DNA of 64,000 nt from Magnetovibrio sp. (GCA_002722175.1 PBKU01000030.1:1-64000); one strand, 5' to 3'. Counted from the first letter of the stretch, positions 27,293-39,600 are shown. The notes: generated by a model from the letters alone, not told the origin. A program made the numbers and translations.

Positions 27293-28255
27293 TTATCTGT
27301 GACTTCCTTTAGGGAAAACTTCATAGCCTTCAACTTCTTCATCTTTGTCAATTATTTCAGCTGGGAAACCATCTGCAACAAGGGTACAACCAATTTTTTC
27401 TTCTAATCTCCGGATTATGTTTGGAGACCATTCATCCGGCCCGAACCTACCTTGACCATCTTTAAAAATTTCGATCAAACTTGGCAAAATTTCGAGGCTT
27501 ATATTGTTTCGCTGGGCAATAGCTTCAAATAACTGAAGGTCTTTTAAAACTAGGCCTATAGTAAAATTAATGTTTCGACTGCCATTTAAGATAACTTTTG
27601 TTTCGGTTTCATGGACAAAACTATTGCCTGATGAAATTCGTATGGCTTCAAATGCAGTATTAAGATCTATACTAGAAGCCTTGGAAATAGTTAAGGCCTC
27701 ACAGAGTGCAACCAAGTTCGACGTAGCTAAATAATTTGATATTACTTTTAAAATTGAAGCAGAGCCTAGTGGCCCAGTGTGTAATATAAGTCGCCCCATT
27801 GCTCTTAGTGCGGGCAAAGCCTTATCAAAAGCTATTCTTTCTCCACCGACAAAGATTGAAATATTACCGGTTAAAGCGCGGTGACATCCGCCGGAAACTG
27901 GACAGTCTATAACCATTGTTTTCTTGCGCGACGCTAATGCTCCTAAACGTTTTACCTCTTTCTCATCCGTGGTTGACATTTCAGCCCAAATATTGCCCTC
28001 TGATAAACCGTCTAAGACACCGCCCTCCATTTCCATTACCTCTGCACTGGCCTCGGGAGAGGGCAAGCAAGTAATTAACAGATCAGAATTTTCAGCCAGT
28101 ATTTTAGGGCTTCTTTCCCAAAAGGCTCCTCCATTCAATAGCGCTTCACTAGCATTTTTGTTCAGGTCAGATACAGTTAATTTGAACCCATTTCGAAGAA
28201 GGCTTCCGGCAAGTTTGCTGCCAAGGTTCCCAAGCCCAATAAATCCGATTCTCAT
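27293..28255 (-). CDS. NAD(P)-dependent beta-hydroxyacid dehydrogenase (3-hydroxyisobutyrate dehydrogenase family)
   Basis: Oxidises a beta-hydroxy acid with NAD(P). The N-terminal Rossmann motif is IGFIGLGNLGSKLAGSLL; the family substrate motif is DCPVSGGCHRALTGNISIFVGG; the catalytic lysine segment is ILKVISNYLATSNLVALCEAL. C-terminal residues FGPDEWSPNIIRRLEE form the dimer helix region. The ATG at 28255 overlaps the stop of the upstream enolase-superfamily gene as ATGA, and GGAG is ten bases upstream; a longer start three codons earlier is less likely. It is the last gene of a three-gene operon and probably oxidises a product of the same catabolic route. Confidence 0.9.
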   Translation of the reverse strand: MRIGFIGLGNLGSKLAGSLLRNGFKLTVSDLNKNASEALLNGGAFWERSPKILAENSDLLITCLPSPEASAEVMEMEGGVLDGLSEGNIWAEMSTTDEKEVKRLGALASRKKTMVIDCPVSGGCHRALTGNISIFVGGERIAFDKALPALRAMGRLILHTGPLGSASILKVISNYLATSNLVALCEALTISKASSIDLNTAFEAIRISSGNSFVHETETKVILNGSRNINFTIGLVLKDLQLFEAIAQRNNISLEILPSLIEIFKDGQGRFGPDEWSPNIIRRLEEKIGCTLVADGFPAEIIDKDEEVEGYEVFPKGSHR

Positions 28256-29457
28256 GGCAACCACTCCTCCTCAGCCATTTCCAGGTGCAACAGGTCATCG
28301 TAATAAGGATGAGCCCGCGCGACCTCTTCATTCAGTTCCACACCAAGCCCCGGTTCCGTCGATAGAACAATATAACCGTCTTCCCAGAGAATAGGTTTTT
28401 TTAATATTTCTGCATGGAATCCACCCCACGTTTGAATACCTTCCAACATGATAAAATTAGGCGTGCAGGCTGCTAATTGAATATTTGCTGCGCCCTCAAT
28501 CGGACCGCAATATAAATGTGGTGCAATTTGAGCATACTTAGCTTCTGCCATCGAGGCTATTTTTTTTGCTTCCAGTATACCACCTACCCTCCCAAGAGCA
28601 GGCTGAAGAATTGCGGCGGCATTCAAGAACAAAACACGCGCAAACTCGTACTTAGTTGCTAGCCTTTCACCTGTTGCGATTGGTATTGATGTTGCCTGCG
28701 CAACACGCGCTAATTCTTCCGGCATTTCAGGAGGGGTTGGTTCTTCCAACCACAATGGGTTAACTGTTTCAAGCAGCTTTGCTAATCTAATCGCTCCAGA
28801 TGGTGTAAATTGACCATGTGTCCCAAAAAGTAAGTCTGCCTTGTCCCCAACTGCGCCTCTTATTTTGACTGCAAATTCCTCGCATCGTGTAAAGTCCTCT
28901 AAATGAGGCTGACGCCCATCAAATATTGTATAGGGGCCTGCGGGGTCAAACTTTATAGCAGTAAAACCCTGGGCTACATATTCAGCTGCACGCTCAGCCG
29001 CTATATCGGCATCCCAATAAACATCTTTTGTTGAACTCGAATCTAATTCATCTGTTTCAGGGTAAAGATAAGTATATGTTCGTAATTTTTCCCGAACTCG
29101 CCCACCAAGCAGATCGTATATAGGCCGATTAGAAGCCTTCCCAATAATATCCCAACACGCCATTTCTATGCCCGATAAAACACCGACTAGCGATAGATCC
29201 GGCCGCAAGGTATACCCTCTGCCATAAATGATGCGCCACAACAGTTCGATATTATATGGGTTCCATCCCTGGACGTGACGGTCAAAAATATCTTCAATCA
29301 TTTTTGCAACAACTTTGGGTGAAAAAGTTGAAGCATATATTTCGCCAATACCTTCTATTCCGTCGTTTGTAATCAACTTAACAAAAATAAAGTATCTGCC
29401 ACCAAACTTTGGTGTAGGATTGCCTACAATAAATATCTCCAACGAATTTATCTTCAC
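28252..29457 (-). CDS. Mandelate racemase/muconate lactonizing enzyme family protein (enolase superfamily)
   Basis: Probable sugar-acid dehydratase-like enzyme, 401 residues. The N-terminal capping domain runs to about 125; the barrel has GFTAIKFDPAGPY, then LLFGTHGQFTPSGA (about 209-221), PLWLEEPTPPE (Glu about 238), IATGERLATKYE (Glu about 264), LQPALGRVGGI and IAPHLYCGP (His about 314). The expected first acidic metal ligand before the His at about 214 appears to be Gly; see findings. Start is GTG 29457; a nearby ATG is out of frame. It lies between an alcohol dehydrogenase (eleven-base gap) and a hydroxyacid dehydrogenase (overlap), so a sugar- or hydroxy-acid catabolic route is likely. 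Confidence 0.88.
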   Translation of the reverse strand: MKINSLEIFIVGNPTPKFGGRYFIFVKLITNDGIEGIGEIYASTFSPKVVAKMIEDIFDRHVQGWNPYNIELLWRIIYGRGYTLRPDLSLVGVLSGIEMACWDIIGKASNRPIYDLLGGRVREKLRTYTYLYPETDELDSSSTKDVYWDADIAAERAAEYVAQGFTAIKFDPAGPYTIFDGRQPHLEDFTRCEEFAVKIRGAVGDKADLLFGTHGQFTPSGAIRLAKLLETVNPLWLEEPTPPEMPEELARVAQATSIPIATGERLATKYEFARVLFLNAAAILQPALGRVGGILEAKKIASMAEAKYAQIAPHLYCGPIEGAANIQLAACTPNFIMLEGIQTWGGFHAEILKKPILWEDGYIVLSTEPGLGVELNEEVARAHPYYDDLLHLEMAEEEWLP

Positions 29458-29468
29458 TCATTTCACCG

Positions 29469-30548
29469 CTAAAAGACAATTATATTTCTTATTGCTGTCC
29501 CATTCTTTACTGCTAAGATTGCATCATTAATTTCTTCTAGCCTATATCTGCCAGAGATTAACTCATCCAGTTTTAATCTCCCTTTCTTGTACAGTGCTAC
29601 TAAAAACGGTATATCTATCTGGATTCTAGATGACCCCATTTTACTTCCGAGAATACGTTTCCCATCGTTGGCAAATGAGACTGGTTGAAACTCTGCCATA
29701 ACGTCGTCTGGTGGCATTCCTACCAAGACAACAGACCCTAGTTTTCCTATCATTTCAAAGGCCTCTTCAAAGGCACTTTTCACCCCAACAGTAACAAAAA
29801 CAAAGTCAACGCCCCGCCCACCGGTACAATTTAACACTGAAGAAACAACATTTGTTGTCAATGCGTTAAAGCACTTGGTTGCTCCAAACCCTTCAGCTAC
29901 TTTTAATTTTTTTTCTTCAATATCTATAGCTATCACTTGCTCAGCTCCAACTATAACTGCACCCTGTATACTATTAAGGCCAACGCCGCCGGCCCCAATC
30001 ACACAAACTGTAGAACCTGGAAAAACCTTTGCTGTATTAGTTACAGCGCCGATCCCTGTAATTACACTACAAGCCAGAAGTGATGCTGTTTCAAGAGAGA
30101 TATCATCAGGAATAACAACAACTTGCGATGCATCAACTAACACGTACTCAGCAAAGGCTCCTGTGCGAAGACCGTGAAAAATAGGCTCCCCGCTTTTCGT
30201 TGAAAGAGGGCTCTGTTTGTCAAGTGGAAATGTCTTTTCACAAGCGGTAGGTGCGCCTTGAACACAATAGTAGCATTTTCCACATGAACGAATTAGCGTA
30301 ACAACGACATGCACTCCTTTAACTAAACCTTCAACGCCAGGCCCAACAATATCAACTATCCCTGCTGCCTCATGACCAAAAACGGCAGGAAGATCTCCTC
30401 CCCATGCCCCATCACAATATAAAATATCACTATGGCAAATTGCACAGGCAGAGAGACGAACTCTCACCTGGCCTGGCCCTGGATCCGCAATATCAATATT
30501 TTCAATAATCAACGGTTTGCCAAATTGATTACAAACTGCCGCTTTCAT
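29469..30548 (-). CDS. Zinc-dependent alcohol dehydrogenase (MDR superfamily)
   Basis: NAD-linked medium-chain dehydrogenase of 359 residues. Catalytic-zinc ligands are seen in ACAICHSDILYCDG (Cys about 37) and VFGHEAAGIV (His-Glu about 59-60); structural-zinc cysteines form SCGKCYYCVQGAPTACEK. The Rossmann motif is CVIGAGGVGLNSIQGA. The pattern resembles the alcohol dehydrogenase class III/AdhC-like branch, but residues typical of glutathione-dependent formaldehyde dehydrogenase are not clear. It is the first gene of the operon with the enolase-superfamily protein and hydroxyacid dehydrogenase, preceded by a 168-base region with no other feature. Confidence 0.9.
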   Translation of the reverse strand: MKAAVCNQFGKPLIIENIDIADPGPGQVRVRLSACAICHSDILYCDGAWGGDLPAVFGHEAAGIVDIVGPGVEGLVKGVHVVVTLIRSCGKCYYCVQGAPTACEKTFPLDKQSPLSTKSGEPIFHGLRTGAFAEYVLVDASQVVVIPDDISLETASLLACSVITGIGAVTNTAKVFPGSTVCVIGAGGVGLNSIQGAVIVGAEQVIAIDIEEKKLKVAEGFGATKCFNALTTNVVSSVLNCTGGRGVDFVFVTVGVKSAFEEAFEMIGKLGSVVLVGMPPDDVMAEFQPVSFANDGKRILGSKMGSSRIQIDIPFLVALYKKGRLKLDELISGRYRLEEINDAILAVKNGTAIRNIIVF

Positions 30549-30716
30549 TTCTGATGCCTTCTATCATGTAAACAAATCAAATATTACCGTGAATATACTC
30601 CTAGGCACCTACACATTGCCAAGTGATTAAAACCTTAAACTTTATGTGAGATGAATTTGACTATTCTTTTCATTAAATGCTAGCCAATTCATATTTTTAT
30701 ATGCGAATAATGCAAT

Positions 30717-32804
30717 TCAGTAATCTAAAAAACTACGAAGCTTTCTTGAACGGCTAGGGTGTTTAAGTTTGCGAAGTGCCTTAGCTTCAATTTGGCGGAT
30801 TCGCTCTCGTGTGACTGAAAATTGCTGCCCCACTTCTTCTAAGGTATGATCCGTATTCATACCAATTCCAAACCGCATCCGTAGAACACGTTCTTCCCTT
30901 GCAGTCAAGGATGCTAAAACCCGTGTCGTTGTTTCTCGAAGATTCCCTTGGATTGCAATCTCTAAAGGCTGTATTGCATTCTTATCTTCAATAAAATCCC
31001 CTAAATGACTATCCTCTTCATCCCCAATGGGGGTCTCAAGACTAATTGGTTCTTTGGCAATTTTAAGAACTTTACGTACCTTTTCCAAAGGCATGGAAAG
31101 CTTGCCTGATAACTCTTCAGGCGTCGGTTCACGACCTATTTCATGCAACATCTGGCGACTTGTACGAACTAATTTGTTAATCGTTTCTATCATATGTACT
31201 GGAATCCGGATAGTTCGAGCCTGATCGGCAATGGATCGGGTGATTGCCTGTCGAATCCACCAGGTGGCATAAGTTGAGAATTTATAACCTCTTCTATATT
31301 CAAACTTATCTACAGCTTTCATTAAACCAATATTACCCTCTTGTATTAGATCAAGAAACTGGAGTCCTCGATTAGTATATTTTTTTGCTATAGAGATTAC
31401 TAACCTCAGATTCGCTTCTATCATCTCCTTTTTAGCTTTTGAGGCCTCTCTTTCTCCTTTTTGTACGGTTTTAACAACTGCACGAAACTCTGAAACAGGG
31501 AGTCCTACTTCTTGTGAAGTTTCCATTATTGTTTTTCGTATTTCTGAAATTTCGTCACCAAACTTTTCAACAAATTTTTGCCAATTTTTTGTTGGTAATT
31601 TTGAAACGTTCTTAAGCCAATTAGGATCTAGCTCAAACCCTTGATACTTTTGCAAGAAATCATCACGCCGAATTCTCGATAGCGTAGCCATCCTCAAAAT
31701 TTTCCCGTTTAGACCAATTATCCTGCGATTAAGGCCATACAATTGGTCCACAAGCAGCTCTATACGTGAATTGTTTAAGTGGATGTCTTTCATCAAGTCA
31801 ACGAGCTCGACATGAAGTTTTTCATACCGTTTTTCCTGTGAATTTTTTATCTCAATCCCACCTTGTATAGATTCCATGCGAAGTATTTGAAGACGATAAA
31901 ATTTTTTGTAGGTCTTTGCTATTTTTTCAAACGTTAACAACACTTGAGGCATTAATTTTTCCTCTAGAGCCGATAGTGACAAACTATTTTCGGCGTCTTC
32001 ATCCTGCTCTTCGTCTTCTAATTCGCCCTCTTCGCCCTCTTTGCTCCCTTCGCCTTCGTCGCCTCGATTAACAAGCCTTTGATCTTGTGCATTTCCAGTT
32101 TTTGTATTATTTGATTCACTGATTATCTGAGATTGTTTTTCTTCCGGCTTAGTTGCCGCAGAAGGTGGACTTAGTCCCATTCCAATTTCAACACCAACTT
32201 GATCTGGTACATCGATCGGGTCATCCTCATTAAGGCCACCTCCATGGGTTGCTTCTAAATCTATAATTTCACGTAATAGACTTTCACCGCTCATAAGTTC
32301 ATTATGCCACCGAACTATTGCCCGCACAGTAAGTGGACTTTCACAAATTCCACCTATCATCATGTCACGCCCTGCTTCAATACGTTTAGCAATAGCTATT
32401 TCACCTTCACGACTTAAAAGCTCAACAGACCCCATTTCTCGTAAATACATGCGAACCGGATCATCCGTACGTCCTAAATCGCTTTCACTAACATTACCGC
32501 TAGTACTTTCCGTCGATTCTGATTTAGAATCATCAGATGTTTTTTGTGTATTTTCTTCTGTGTCTTCATTTTCAACCACACTTACGCCCATTTCAGACAG
32601 CATGGATGTTATATCTTCAAAATACTCGTGCGAAACCTCATCTGGCGGTAATGCAGCGTATAGTTCATCAAAGGTTATGTAACCTCTCTCTTTCCCGGCA
32701 GCAAAGATCTTTTTGACTTTTGCCCCAAGTGCATCTAGCAGTGGAGAATCTGAATTGTCGTCTTGTTTGCTTGTCTCTGTTGTCGCTATCGCCGCTTTAG
32801 CCAC
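30717..32804 (-). CDS. rpoD: RNA polymerase primary sigma factor RpoD (sigma-70)
   Basis: Housekeeping sigma factor, 695 residues from GTG 32804, which has a GAGG ribosome site. Visible regions: 1.1 at the N-terminus ([13 protein letters not shown]), region 1.2 ([21 protein letters not shown]), a long acidic non-conserved insert (about 200-270, [17 protein letters not shown]), region 2 ([50 protein letters not shown]), region 3 ([13 protein letters not shown]) and region 4 ([20 protein letters not shown]). The tail [14 protein letters not shown] is family-typical. It follows dnaG by 53 bases on the same strand, the usual macromolecular-synthesis pairing. Confidence 0.97.
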   Translation of the reverse strand: MAKAAIATTETSKQDDNSDSPLLDALGAKVKKIFAAGKERGYITFDELYAALPPDEVSHEYFEDITSMLSEMGVSVVENEDTEENTQKTSDDSKSESTESTSGNVSESDLGRTDDPVRMYLREMGSVELLSREGEIAIAKRIEAGRDMMIGGICESPLTVRAIVRWHNELMSGESLLREIIDLEATHGGGLNEDDPIDVPDQVGVEIGMGLSPPSAATKPEEKQSQIISESNNTKTGNAQDQRLVNRGDEGEGSKEGEEGELEDEEQDEDAENSLSLSALEEKLMPQVLLTFEKIAKTYKKFYRLQILRMESIQGGIEIKNSQEKRYEKLHVELVDLMKDIHLNNSRIELLVDQLYGLNRRIIGLNGKILRMATLSRIRRDDFLQKYQGFELDPNWLKNVSKLPTKNWQKFVEKFGDEISEIRKTIMETSQEVGLPVSEFRAVVKTVQKGEREASKAKKEMIEANLRLVISIAKKYTNRGLQFLDLIQEGNIGLMKAVDKFEYRRGYKFSTYATWWIRQAITRSIADQARTIRIPVHMIETINKLVRTSRQMLHEIGREPTPEELSGKLSMPLEKVRKVLKIAKEPISLETPIGDEEDSHLGDFIEDKNAIQPLEIAIQGNLRETTTRVLASLTAREERVLRMRFGIGMNTDHTLEEVGQQFSVTRERIRQIEAKALRKLKHPSRSRKLRSFLDY

Positions 32805-32857
32805 TTGCGTTACCTCATTTATGCAATTAACACTAAGTCCCTTTGCCTGAAAGCATA

Positions 32858-34654
32858 CTAGACTGGTTGTTGCTCCTTGAGCGCTCGAAGTCTATCCATA
32901 ACTTCTGAGCTTGGATTATCTAACAATGCCTGCTCAGTCAATTTTATTTGTAGTTGTAAATGCTCCTCGTTGTAGAGACGGTAGGTATCCAGCCACCCTT
33001 GTCGTGCTTCATCAAGAGTTTTTTCTGCACGCGCAAAGCCAGCGTGGATATAAACGTCATCACTTAACACTGCACTCAATAACTTGCCCTGTTGATGATC
33101 AATCAGGTCATTGACTAATGACAAGGAATCAATTTTGTCTTCTTGTGCTAAAGTCTTTAAAACCTGTTGCCGAAGAATGTCAAGGTCCCTGACAGAAAAC
33201 TCTAAACGCCCAATGATTTCTTCAAATTCGCCAAACAATTCTGGATGGTTAATTAATGTCGCGAGAAGAACTTGCTCTCGCCGAAAATTTGCTATTTGGG
33301 GCAATGTCCTTTTAAAATCTTTTCTTTCACCAAAATAGTTTGTTCTTTCTTTTGGATGTGATCCCCAAACAAAGTCTCTATATGTTCCTCGGCCTTTTAT
33401 TCTGTTTTCGAAGTGGTCAATAAAATATTTCTTAAAACTATGGTCCTTTATGCTCTTCGCATATTCATTGAATTTTTTTTGCAACATAGCTTTTGCCTCA
33501 GGTGTCACCGGATATTGACCTTTAGTTTCAATTTGCCACAAAACCTCAGACAAAGGTACACTTTCATTAAGCACCAAAGTAAATGCTTCTACCCCACTTC
33601 CTTGAATCAAGCTATCTGGATCTTGGTTTTTCGGAATTTTTGAAAAAAGTAACCCTTGCCCCGCTTTAATTATTGATAAAGCCCGGTTAGCAGCTCGAGC
33701 AGCTGCTCGCCCGCCTGCTGCATCACCGTCAAAGCAGAAAACAGGCTCTGGCGAAACACGCCATAATTCTATTAATTGCTGTTCTGTTAATGCAGTTCCT
33801 AAGGGTGCAACGGCACCCTTAAACCCTGCCTGATGCAACATAATCACATCCATATATCCCTCAACAACTATAACCTTGTCACGTTTTCGGTTAGCCCGAA
33901 GAACTTGATACAAACCATAAAGCGATCGCCCCTTTGAAAACAAAGGTGTTTCTGGTGAGTTTAAGTATTTTGGTTCCCCTTCCTGGAGCACCCTTCCGCC
34001 AAACGCAACAACTTGATCGCGACGGTTTGTAATTGGAAAAATAACCCTACCCCTAAACCGATCATATGAATTCTTGTTAGCCCATGACTTGTCTGGCTTG
34101 ATCAGCATCCCTGCTTCAATTAAGTCATCCTCACCAAAACCTTGGTGAATTGAAAATTTTTTGAAACCGTCACGGTCATTCGGAGCAAATCCAAGGCGAA
34201 AAATTTCGATTGTTTCGTTATTTACCCCTCTCTCAGTCAAATAGTTTAAAGCGTTTGTTCCTCTAGAGTCTCGTAACATCTTCTGAAAATATGTAGTAGC
34301 TAGCTCACAAATATCAGCTAACAAACGTAAACGTTTTTCTTTCTCTTGTTCAAACTGATTTAATTTAGGAATCTCCATGCCAGCTTGATGCGCTAACTTT
34401 TCTACTGCTTCGGGAAATGTAATCCCGTCAATCTCCATGACAAAGTCAAAAATAGAACCATGTGCACCACACCCAAAGCAATGATAAAATCCTTTGTTTT
34501 CGTTTACTGTAAAACTTGGGGTCTTCTCTTTGTGAAAGGGGCAAAGGCCTTGGTGTTCTTTCCCTTTACGACTTATTTTTAGGTATTTTGAGACGGTCGA
34601 TACAAGACCAACCCGAAATTTTAGTTCATCAAGAAATTCTGACGGAAAAGCCAT
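32858..34654 (-). CDS. dnaG: DNA primase
   Basis: Synthesises RNA primers for the replication fork. The N-terminal CHC2 zinc-binding domain has [14 protein letters not shown] and [15 protein letters not shown]; the core contains FGFAPNDR-like [33 protein letters not shown], and TOPRIM motifs [16 protein letters not shown] and [16 protein letters not shown]. The C-terminal helicase-binding part is poorly conserved, as usual. Length 598 is within range. It lies upstream of rpoD and downstream of yqeY (147-base gap), all on the minus strand; rpsU, which starts this operon in enterobacteria, is absent. Confidence 0.97.
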   Translation of the reverse strand: MAFPSEFLDELKFRVGLVSTVSKYLKISRKGKEHQGLCPFHKEKTPSFTVNENKGFYHCFGCGAHGSIFDFVMEIDGITFPEAVEKLAHQAGMEIPKLNQFEQEKEKRLRLLADICELATTYFQKMLRDSRGTNALNYLTERGVNNETIEIFRLGFAPNDRDGFKKFSIHQGFGEDDLIEAGMLIKPDKSWANKNSYDRFRGRVIFPITNRRDQVVAFGGRVLQEGEPKYLNSPETPLFSKGRSLYGLYQVLRANRKRDKVIVVEGYMDVIMLHQAGFKGAVAPLGTALTEQQLIELWRVSPEPVFCFDGDAAGGRAAARAANRALSIIKAGQGLLFSKIPKNQDPDSLIQGSGVEAFTLVLNESVPLSEVLWQIETKGQYPVTPEAKAMLQKKFNEYAKSIKDHSFKKYFIDHFENRIKGRGTYRDFVWGSHPKERTNYFGERKDFKRTLPQIANFRREQVLLATLINHPELFGEFEEIIGRLEFSVRDLDILRQQVLKTLAQEDKIDSLSLVNDLIDHQQGKLLSAVLSDDVYIHAGFARAEKTLDEARQGWLDTYRLYNEEHLQLQIKLTEQALLDNPSSEVMDRLRALKEQQPV

Positions 34655-34801
34655 AGAAAACCCTGTTATACAAACTTTTTTGTATTACTTAATTTATCCT
34701 GCGCCAAAAACTGACCCGATCATTAAAAAAAAACAACTAGATCACCCTTTAATCAGCAAATAGTTCTTTGCATTACATTGCACAAAAATTTCCAAACAAT
34801 T

Positions 34802-35257
34802 TCAATGCAGCAGTTTTTTAACTATTTTGCTTGCCTTACTAAAATCCATACGTCCCTTAAAGCTTTCCTTCAATTTACCCATCACTTTACCCATATCTTT
34901 AATTGAGTGGGCTTCTACTTGCTGAATCGCCTCACGGGCCGCCGCTACTATTTGTTCCTCTTCCATTTGTTCAGGTAAAAACTCTTCGATTACTGCAATT
35001 TCAGCAGCCTCTCTTTGGGCTAAGTCAAAACGATTGCCTGCTTCGTATGCGTCTATACTATCGCGACGCTGCTTTACCATAGAAAGCAATAATTCAGAAA
35101 TATCCTCATCTCCAAGATCGCTCCGATTGCCAACCGAACGCGCTTGAATCTCTCTATCTTTTAATGCAGCATTGATCAGACGAATAGTTGAAACACGAAT
35201 TTCATCCTTAGCCTTCATCGCTTTTTTTAGCTGATCAACAATCCGGGCCCGCAACAT
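34802..35257 (-). CDS. yqeY: GatB/YqeY domain protein
   Basis: Small helical protein related to the C-terminal tRNA-binding domain of the GatB amidotransferase subunit; precise role unclear. From ATG 35257 (GGAG nine bases upstream) the 151 residues begin MLRARIVDQLKKAMKAKDEI and contain RVSTIRLINAALKDREIQAR, RRDSIDAYEAGNR, AEIAVIEEFLPEQM and the C-terminal MGKVMGKLKESFKGRMDFSK, all YqeY signatures. The frame extends 21 codons upstream but that part lacks family support. It precedes dnaG, a common alphaproteobacterial order, and is divergent from carA. Confidence 0.94.
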   Translation of the reverse strand: MLRARIVDQLKKAMKAKDEIRVSTIRLINAALKDREIQARSVGNRSDLGDEDISELLLSMVKQRRDSIDAYEAGNRFDLAQREAAEIAVIEEFLPEQMEEEQIVAAAREAIQQVEAHSIKDMGKVMGKLKESFKGRMDFSKASKIVKKLLH

Positions 35258-35522
35258 GGATCCGCTCCGTAATGCTTTGTAAAGGAACATGTTAAATGCA
35301 ATTTTGAAAAAAAGCAACATTCAAAATTCTTCTAACCTATTGAAAAAAAAAGGTTTATAATAAATAAAATCAGGCCTTGACCCTAGTTCAATCGTTGCTT
35401 ATAAGCCCAAAGCTCATTATTGCTATTGTGGTATGGTAATCGATGCGGAAATAATAATACAATAATTCTGTCAATTTTACGTGGGCATTAACTATTCCCG
35501 CGTACGACGAGTAAGTAACGAG

Positions 35523-36659
35523 ATGAATGCGGCTTTAGTTCTAGCTAATGGGACCGTCTTTTGGGGTAAAGGTGCAGGAGCCTTAGGCGAAGCCGTAGGA
35601 GAGGTGTGTTTTAACACCTCAATGAGCGGCTACCAAGAAATCCTCACTGACCCAAGTTATGCTGGTCAACTTATAACTTTTACTTTCCCACACATCGGAA
35701 ATGTTGGAACTAACCCCGAAGACATAGAATCCAATAAGCCTGCAGCTCGAGGGTGTATATTTAGAGAAGATATCACGAAACCTTCTAATTGGCGATCTAC
35801 TGGCCATCTAGATGGTTGGCTCAAAGATATGGGCGTACCAGCTATCACAGGAATAGACACACGCTCCCTAACCCGCCATGTTCGCGACCATGGGGCGCCG
35901 TCCGGAATTTTAATTCATGCCAAAGGGCAAAAGGATATTGCGATCCCAAGCCTGGTGGAAAAAGCCAAGACTTGGCCAGGACTTAAAGGAATGGATTTGG
36001 TTAAAGCAGTTACTTGTAAAAAACGATACTGCTGGAGCGAAACAACATGGAAACTAGGAAGAGGTTGTGGCAAAACACCCAACCCCAAGTTTCATGTTGT
36101 TGCAGTAGATTATGGTATAAAAAGAAATATTCTTCGCTGCTTGTCGAGCCTTGGCTGTAAAATCACCGTCGTACCAGCTGACACTAGCGCGGAAGAAATA
36201 ACTACACTCAAACCTGATGGTATTTTCTTATCTAACGGCCCTGGAGATCCAGCAGCCACAGGGACTTATGCTGTACCTATAATCAGGAAATTTATAGAAT
36301 CAAACATTCCAATTTTCGGTATTTGTCTCGGACATCAATTATTGGCAATAACCTTAGGGGCAAAAACTGCCAAGCTCCATATGGGGCACAGGGGCGCAAA
36401 TCAACCTGTAAAAAACTTGGAAACTAATCAGGTTGAAATCACTACCCAAAACCATGGGTTTGTTGTAGAAAGAAGCAGTCTGCCTTCTGATGTAATTGAA
36501 ACTCATCGATCTCTATTTGACGGGTCAGTAGAAGGAATTCGAGTTAAAAATAAGGCTATTTTTTCAGTGCAATACCATCCAGAAGCCTCGCCTGGCCCCC
36601 ACGACAGTCATTATTTATTTGAGGAATTTATCACATCAATGAAAAGGGCAAGCAATTAA
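35523..36659 (+). CDS. carA: Carbamoyl-phosphate synthase small subunit
   Basis: Glutamine amidotransferase subunit delivering ammonia to CarB for arginine and pyrimidine synthesis. From ATG 35523 ([19 protein letters not shown]) it is 378 residues: an N-terminal CarA domain ([35 protein letters not shown]) and a class I glutaminase domain with the nucleophile in [19 protein letters not shown], plus [10 protein letters not shown] and [18 protein letters not shown] at 35481 opens the frame fourteen codons earlier, but the family start fits the ATG. The stop overlaps the carB start by one base, so the two are coupled. Confidence 0.96.
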   Translation: MNAALVLANGTVFWGKGAGALGEAVGEVCFNTSMSGYQEILTDPSYAGQLITFTFPHIGNVGTNPEDIESNKPAARGCIFREDITKPSNWRSTGHLDGWLKDMGVPAITGIDTRSLTRHVRDHGAPSGILIHAKGQKDIAIPSLVEKAKTWPGLKGMDLVKAVTCKKRYCWSETTWKLGRGCGKTPNPKFHVVAVDYGIKRNILRCLSSLGCKITVVPADTSAEEITTLKPDGIFLSNGPGDPAATGTYAVPIIRKFIESNIPIFGICLGHQLLAITLGAKTAKLHMGHRGANQPVKNLETNQVEITTQNHGFVVERSSLPSDVIETHRSLFDGSVEGIRVKNKAIFSVQYHPEASPGPHDSHYLFEEFITSMKRASN

Positions 36660-39600
36660 TGCCAAAGCGCACTGACATTGAGAAAATCATGATTATAGGC
36701 GCAGGACCAATCGTAATTGGTCAAGCTTGTGAATTTGATTATTCAGGCGCACAAGCATGCAAAGCCCTAAAAGAAGAAGGTTATCGGATTATACTGGTTA
36801 ACTCTAATCCGGCAACAATTATGACGGACCCGTCAATGGCCGATGCAACATATATCGAACCAATCATTAAACAAGTGTTAGAGCGGATTATCGAGAAAGA
36901 AAGACCGCATGCAATCTTGCCTACTATGGGCGGACAGACCGCTCTGAACGCAGCCATGGAACTTCATGAAGAAGGTATCTTAAAAAAATATAATGTACAT
37001 TTAATTGGGGCAAAAGCTGAAGTTATTTCAAAAGCAGAAGATCGGCAAAAATTTCGATCTGCAATGGAAAATATTGGTCTCGCTTGTCCAAGAAGTACCA
37101 TTGTATCTTCAAAATCCCAAGCTCTAAAAATACTCCCGGAACTGGAGTTGCCGGTTATTATACGTCCGTCTTTCACTCTGGGCGGCATTGGTGGTGGAAT
37201 CGCATACAATATTGCAGAATTTGAGAGAATTGTGTCTAGTGGTCTTTCTGCTTCACCGGTGACTACTGTTCTTATAGAAGAATCCGTCTTGGGGTGGAAG
37301 GAATATGAGCTTGAGGTCGTTCGCGACACTACCGATAATTGTATTGTAGTTTGTGCGATTGAGAATGTTGACCCAATGGGCATTCATACAGGCGATTCAA
37401 TCACCGTCGCTCCGGCAATGACACTCACTGATAAAGAGTATCAGATACTACGCGACGCCTCAATTAAAATACTCCGTGAAATTGGAGTTGATACTGGAGG
37501 GTCTAATGTCCAGTTTGCTATTAATCCAGAAAATGGTCAACTCGTTGTAATAGAAATGAATCCTCGCGTTTCGCGTTCGTCAGCACTAGCCTCCAAAGCT
37601 ACAGGGTTCCCTATTGCCAAGATAGCTGCTAAACTTGCTGTTGGCTATTTATTGGATGAATTAAAAAACGATATTACAAAAACCACACCGGCCGCTTTTG
37701 AACCAACTATAGACTATGTTGTAACAAAGCTTCCTAGATTTACATTTGAAAAATTTCCTGGAGCTGACCCCCTTTTAACTACAAGCATGAAGTCAGTAGG
37801 AGAGGTAATGGCAATAGGGAGATGTTTTGAGGAATCCCTGCAAAAAGGGTTACGGTCTTTAGAAACTGGGCTCACAGGCTTGAACGAAATTGTAATACCT
37901 GGTGCCGAGAATGGAAAACGCTCAAAAAATAAAGACGTCATTCAAGCCGCGCTTTCACAACCAACGTCAGATCGGCTCCGCCTAATTGCGCAAGCTTTCC
38001 GACAAGGGCTTACAACAAATGAAATTCAACTTGCCTGCAAATACGACAGATGGTTCCTTGAACGTATTAGGTTTATCATCTCATGTGAAGAACATATCCG
38101 TGCCCATGGCCTCCCAAAAGAAAAGCAAAAATTATTGGAAATAAAAAGGCTTGGCTTTTCAGATCAACGCTTAGGCGAATTAACACAAAAAACTGTACGT
38201 GAGATTACCGAATATCGTTATTCATTAGGTATTAACCCTGTTTATAAGCGGGTTGACAGCTGTGCCGGCGAGTTTCCATGCCAAGCTTCTTATATGTACT
38301 CAACTTACGAAAACCCCACAAATCAGGAACCGGAATGCGAATCAGCTCCTTCAACTTCAAATAAGATTGTGATTCTAGGTGGTGGGCCAAACCGCATAGG
38401 ACAAGGCATAGAGTTTGATTATTGTTGTGTTCACGGAGCCTATGCCTTGAAGGAAGCTGGATATGAAACAATAATGGTTAACTGCAACCCTGAGACTGTA
38501 TCCACTGACTACGATACTTCTGATCGCCTATATTTTGAGCCGTTGACGGCAGAAGATGTAGGTGAATTACTAATGGTGGAGAAAAAAGTTGGAACTTTAA
38601 AAGGAGTAATAGTCCAATTAGGCGGACAAACACCATTGAAGCTAGCAGAATATCTGCAAAACTCGGGAATTAACATACTAGGCACCTCCCCTGAATCTAT
38701 TAATCTGGCTGAAGATAGAGAACAGTTTAAAAAATTAATTGATAACTTAACTTTAAAACAACCGGATAATGATGTTGCCTGTTCTGGAGAGGAAGCACAA
38801 AAAATTGCAAACAAAATAGGCTTCCCTATAGTTATTCGTCCTAGCTATGTTCTTGGCGGGCGAGCCATGGAAATTGTGCATAACGTTAAAGAGCTAAATC
38901 ACTATATGAGTGAAGCTGTTTCTGTTTCTGGAAATGCCCCAGTGCTTTTAGACAAATATATTGACAGTGCTGTTGAAGTTGATGTCGATGCGTTAGCTGA
39001 CGGCGAGCAGGTATATATAGCTGGTATTATGCAACATATTGAGGAGGCGGGGATTCATTCTGGCGATTCTGCTTGTTCGTTACCGCCTTATTCACTACCA
39101 GAAAAAATTGTTGAAAAACTTAAGAGCCAAACAATTGCTCTTACCAAAGCTCTCAAAGTAATTGGGCTGGTTAACATCCAGTTTGCGATTAAGAAATCTG
39201 AAATTTATCTGCTTGAAGTGAACCCACGCGCGAGCCGAACCGTTCCCTTTGTTGCAAAGGCGACGGGAATTCCGATCGCAAGAATTGCCGCGCTCTTAAT
39301 GGCCGGGGAAAAATTATCATCGTTTGACCTCACACCGAAAGCCATAAAACCTTTGTTTGCAGTAAAAGAAGCTATTTTTCCCTTTTCACGGTTTTTGGGT
39401 GTCGATACTATCCTCGGCCCAGAAATGAAGTCTACTGGAGAAGTAATGGGAATTGACAGAGATTTTGAACATGCTTTTGCAAAATCTCAACTTAGTGCTG
39501 GCATGGAGTTACCTAAAGATGGCACTGTTTTTATTTCCGTTAATGATCGGGACAAGCCAGAAGCAGCTGATATTGCTAAAAGGCTTAATAATCTTGGGTT

